Assembly (NCBI RefSeq): GCF_032931615.1
Contig: NZ_CP136759.1
Location: 124,001 to 188,000, forward strand
Reading direction: 5' to 3'
From: Palleronia sp. LCG004
GTDB taxonomy: Bacteria; Pseudomonadota; Alphaproteobacteria; Rhodobacterales; Rhodobacteraceae
Length of the DNA stretch: 64,000 bases
The position numbers and the translations under genes are program-made. Shown here one piece after another: positions 63,863-64,000 of this stretch. Below the pieces are notes generated by a model. The model did no database searches. It saw only the letters and a program-made list of their open reading frames with translations, and was not told the origin of the DNA. The first letter of the stretch is position 1. Each line of letters starts with the position of its first letter.

Positions 63863-64000
63863 CTACATGTTGGGATAGTTCGGGCCGTCGCCGCCTTGGG
63901 GCACCGTCCAGACGATGTTCTGCTGCGGATCCTTGATATCGCAGGTCTTGCAGTGAACGCAGTTCTGGAAGTTGATGACGAAGCGATCCTCGCCTGTCTT
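63863..64000 (-). CDS. Electron-transfer flavoprotein-ubiquinone oxidoreductase, C-terminal fragment
   Basis: The minus strand at the window's end encodes the last 45 residues of ETF-QO. The 4Fe-4S ligands appear as [13 protein letters not shown] (cysteines spaced C-x2-C-x2-C), followed by the conserved [18 protein letters not shown] end. The enzyme passes electrons from ETF to ubiquinone in the inner membrane, draining acyl-CoA and sarcosine/dimethylglycine dehydrogenases. The rest of the gene lies beyond base 64000. It is followed, on the same strand, by the TPR protein gene after 101 bp. Confidence 0.93.
   Translation of the reverse strand, partial: KTGEDRFVINFQNCVHCKTCDIKDPQQNIVWTVPQGGDGPNYPNM

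Overview
The window is a dense, GC-rich stretch of an alphaproteobacterial chromosome or large replicon, with no gene-free interval over 300 bp. The gene set points to a Rhodobacteraceae (Rhodobacter/Roseobacter group) bacterium that makes bacteriochlorophyll: it carries crtA, bchI, bchD, bchO, crtI and crtB, two tandem TRAP transporters, HspQ, an alphaproteobacterial thioredoxin-LON-Trm112 block, a poly-3-hydroxybutyrate locus and isoprenoid/ubiquinone genes. The genus cannot be fixed from the sequence alone. I found no rRNA, tRNA, insertion sequence, integrase or CRISPR array.

Layout. 1-3.6 kb: the end of a choline dehydrogenase gene, a small HNH protein, a crotonase and an SDR enzyme, and a DUF2125 protein. 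3.6-9.5 kb: six minus-strand genes forming two complete TRAP transporters, in transcription order P-Q-M then Q-M-P, with RNA hairpins at two gene junctions. 9.6-13.8 kb: a PhoD-like phosphatase, a beta-hydroxyacid dehydrogenase, a DUF808 membrane protein and a UbiG-like methyltransferase. 13.9-19.7 kb: a flagellar run motB-flgE-flgK-flgL-flgI. 19.7-26.6 kb: a photosynthesis fragment, crtA-bchI-bchD-bchO on the minus strand and crtI-crtB on the plus strand, sharing a 103 bp divergent promoter with two TGT-N12-ACA (PpsR/CrtJ) palindromes.

26.7-31 kb: transaldolase and xylulokinase, then a YgiC/YgiB-like pair. 31-36 kb: divergent katG/oxyR and the thioredoxin-LON-Trm112 operon. 36-44 kb: a UbiH-type hydroxylase, an amidase, an aminotransferase, ftsK, dps and lolA. 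44-49 kb: a lytic transglycosylase lipoprotein, an AEC carrier, hspQ, a rhodanese, a gamma-glutamyltransferase and a STAS/anti-sigma kinase pair. 49-55 kb: rluA, divergent ald and its Lrp-type regulator, then argH leading two very small lipoproteins and a DUF2834 protein, with a divergent tlpA-like gene and tag. 55-64 kb: an EAL protein, phaA - patatin - phaB with a strong terminator, small DUF465 and DUF2007 proteins, a TrmN6-like methyltransferase, a long-chain polyprenyl diphosphate synthase, ispE, a TPR protein and the C-terminus of ETF-ubiquinone oxidoreductase.

How the genes work together. BchI/BchD and the BchO accessory act at magnesium insertion in bacteriochlorophyll synthesis, while CrtB, CrtI and CrtA act in the spheroidene carotenoid pathway. 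Both arms leave one control region that reads as PpsR-repressed. IspE, the polyprenyl synthase, the UbiG-like and UbiH-like enzymes and ETF-QO connect isoprenoid supply to the quinone pool. The TRAP systems, ald, the pha genes and xylB/tal suggest a marine-type heterotroph using organic acids and sugars. No clearly undescribed multi-gene system was found. The most unusual items are the displaced photosynthesis fragment abutting a flagellar operon, a hairpin that pairs with the Shine-Dalgarno of the second TRAP unit, a patatin gene inside the pha operon, and a dehydrogenase whose substrate loop recalls sulfolactaldehyde reductase.
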